From: Welwitschia mirabilis
Taxonomy: Eukaryota > Gnetophyta > Gnetopsida > Welwitschiales
NCBI GenBank assembly: GCA_051453625.1
Contig: JBOZIK010000001.1
Span: 61,050,275-61,114,274 of the forward strand
Direction of reading: 5' to 3'
Length of the DNA stretch: 64,000 nt
Shown here: positions 62,382-64,000 of the stretch, piece by piece
Layout of the letters: every line of letters begins with the position of its first letter
Numbering within the stretch: position 1 is the first letter of the stretch
Notes under the pieces: model-generated
The model's input: only the letters and a program-made list of their open reading frames with translations
What the model was told of the DNA's origin: nothing
The model's database searches: none
Translations under genes and position numbers: made by a program

Positions 62382-63707
62382 CTAAAAATTTAGAAGGGAT
62401 TTTCCAAGGTATTGCATTTGTAAAGGTTTAAATATGTGAATGCAATGGTTTAATGATGAATCAAAATTATATAAAGCATTCAATGATGTGAGAGAATCCT
62501 TATAAACATTTATGCATGAATTCATAAAAACTAGAAGAACATTAATGCTAGTAATAAAATTAATGCATTTCAAATTAGATATTTTCCATCCTTTACCTTG
62601 TTTATGTTTATTCAATAACTCATGTAAGACATCATTTTGGATTGAAGACAAAGATGAGTTGAAAACCATTGGATAAGATGAATGATCATTAAGAAAAGTA
62701 TCAAAATATGGTTTTAAATATATATAAGATTTGTCTTATTCATTACGATTTAGGTCTCACTCTAAAGATAAAGATGAAAATTACATAATTGGCTTAAAAG
62801 GTTATTAGGAAAAATATTTCTCAAAGAATGGATTATGAAAAGGCTCTTAGGTAATTTTATTCTCTTCATTAAGGTTGATAAAGAATTCTTCCTCAAGTGG
62901 TTGCTCAAGTAACATTGGTTAAAGTTCAAACATAATTTCATTTTCTATTTCATCAATGTCACTTACTAGTTTATCATCTGTTGTGTAACTTTCCAATTTG
63001 TAATCTCCCTCAAATGGTTGCTTACCACTGATTGACCATCATCAGATCTGTCTAATCCTACTTTCAAGTATAGCCTATTTACACCTAATTAATCAATTTC
63101 TAAGGCTTTTATAAATTTAAGATTTTCTTGGATGTCCTCATAAGTTTCATTGGTGATTGCTTCAAGGGTTTATCTCTCATTCCTAAGGGATATGATTTGG
63201 GTGTCATTAATTCTATTTTATTAATCCCTTTAAAGTTTTTAGGGCTATTAGATATATGAAGTATAGGAATATTTTATTATTCTTATGTGTTAAGAAACCT
63301 AAGGATTTAATCATTAGTTTGGACCATTTGTTAAAGGATTTAATTAATGTTTTACTTGGTTTTTTTGGTGGTTTCTTCTAAATATTATAAATGAAAGTGA
63401 AGTGTGTTGGAAGAAGATTCAACATCGCCTTCTAAAAATATTTGAAAGGTATTTTCAAAAGAAGGTGAGATGGATTATTGGACATATGAAGATGATGGAT
63501 GATAATCAAATGATAAAGGATATAGAAAAGTAGATGAAGGGTAAGGTCTAAAGGATGATGAATATAGATAAGAGGATGAAGGATAAAGATTGAAAAGGAT
63601 GAATAAAGGCATGAAATAAAACTCTCTTGATTCATAGTAGGGATTTTTAAATTCAAGATTACAAGGATATGGATTTGTGTATGGATGGAGTTGAATATAT
63701 TAATCAA
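62382..63707 (-). pseudogene. Family A internal frame: Pro/Tyr/Ser-rich region to RT start (copy 4)
   Basis: Minus strand. From about 63680 the frame reads 'PYTNPYPCNLEFKNPYYESR' and then Tyr/Pro/Ser-rich sequence to 'YHPSSSYVQ', a stop, 'SISPSFENTFQIFLEGDVES' and 'YLEETTKKTK' (to about 63370). Frameshifts and stops follow. The last part is open at 62669-62382: 'MVFNSSLSSIQNDVLHELLN', 'KHKQGKGWKISNLKCINF', then a Leu/Asn-rich end. The middle block matches the Athila/Tat RT entry pattern (L-x-x-H-K-x-A-x-G-W-x-I-x-x-(I/L)-K-x-I). After it no RT blocks follow, so pol was cut just inside RT. The frame at 63432-63707 in another phase is a shadow. Confidence 0.6.
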
Positions 63708-64000
63708 AGGTTTGTCTAGATTAAATGAAGTCTTCTACGATGTGTTTAGATTTTTCATTATTCTAGAAAATATAAGGATAGATAGGTTGTTATTCAAAAG
63801 ATGTCTAAAATGGATTAGATGTCTAATTCATTAATAAATCTTGGAAAAAATATTTATAGTTTTAGTTAAAGGTTTACATTTTCCTGATTTTCATAGTTTT
63901 AGAGGAAGCCTATTATCTAAAAGATTTAGAGAGGTTATGAAAAGTTTTAGTTTAAGTTACAGAGTATTTGGAATAGAAAAGCTAGTGGCATCAGCTAAGG

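Larger units (their letters stand above)
59633..64000 (-). mobile_element. Family A non-autonomous LTR retrotransposon, copy 4 (runs off the window)
   Basis: It is cut into the chromovirus between RT and RNase H. The 3' LTR is 59633-60936 and the internal region runs from 60937 to the window end on the minus strand. It is the best kept family A copy here: TATA box, LTR ends and purine tract are all clear, so it is probably the youngest. Its 5' LTR, primer site and second target duplication lie beyond 64000. Confidence 0.8.

Noticed and set aside
62382-63707. Possible capsid gene of an integrated pararetrovirus
   Set aside because: The flanking LTRs with TG...CA ends, tRNA-Asp primer site in sister copies and the Athila/Tat RT-entry motif fit an LTR retrotransposon. 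No movement-protein or pararetroviral RT signal was seen.
1-64000. CRISPR arrays, bacterial operons, ribosome binding sites, rRNA genes
   Set aside because: No spaced identical repeats, no compact gene runs and no rRNA words were seen. Content is eukaryotic transposable elements throughout.

Overview
This window looks like gene-free intergenic DNA from a large plant genome. By eye it is about 27-30% GC and very poor in CG dinucleotides: I count one CG in the first 547 bases. No intact host gene was found. No open frame exceeds about 95 codons except across runs of N. Everything I can recognise is old plant transposable-element coding sequence broken by stops and frameshifts. The very low GC, the stops at conserved Gln/Arg/Trp codons and the age of the elements would suit a heavily methylated, slow-turnover genome such as a gymnosperm (Welwitschia is reported to be unusually AT-rich). 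The species assignment is an inference only.

Layout. 1-1.6 kb: nothing recognised, one gap. 1.6-2.5 kb: LTR-like piece of a second family ('family B'). 2.8-5.5 kb: plus-strand deleted copy of the main repeat, here called 'family A'. 5.5-7.4 kb: nothing recognised. 7.45-10.0 kb: minus-strand LINE relic. 10.9-11.8 kb: Athila/Tat-type integrase tail. 13.4-19.25 kb: LTR-like leader, gag and pol of a decayed Athila/Tat-type Ty3 element (family B). 19.5-19.8 kb: TA/GA microsatellite around a gap. 19.8-23.6 kb: nothing recognised. 23.6-30.2 kb: CACTA (En/Spm) transposon with a readable transposase relic. 31.0-38.3 kb: a family A copy with both LTRs. 38.3-41.0 kb: nothing recognised. 41-64 kb: a stack of family A pieces on the minus strand (LTR, internal, LTR, internal, LTR, internal), split by a Tekay/Del-like chromovirus that is itself cut by another family A copy.

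Family A is the most interesting content. It has LTRs of about 1.3-1.45 kb, a tRNA-Asp-type primer binding site, a short purine tract and a 4-5 kb internal region. That region holds a Tyr/Pro/Ser-rich plus coiled-coil-like frame ending in what reads as the first residues of an Athila/Tat reverse transcriptase, with the rest of pol missing. It therefore looks non-autonomous, perhaps mobilised by an Athila/Tat element such as the 14-19 kb one. One copy (41-45 kb) uniquely keeps an extra 3' reading frame.

Several N gaps appear to be assembly artefacts when judged against sister copies. Family names A and B are labels for this window only.
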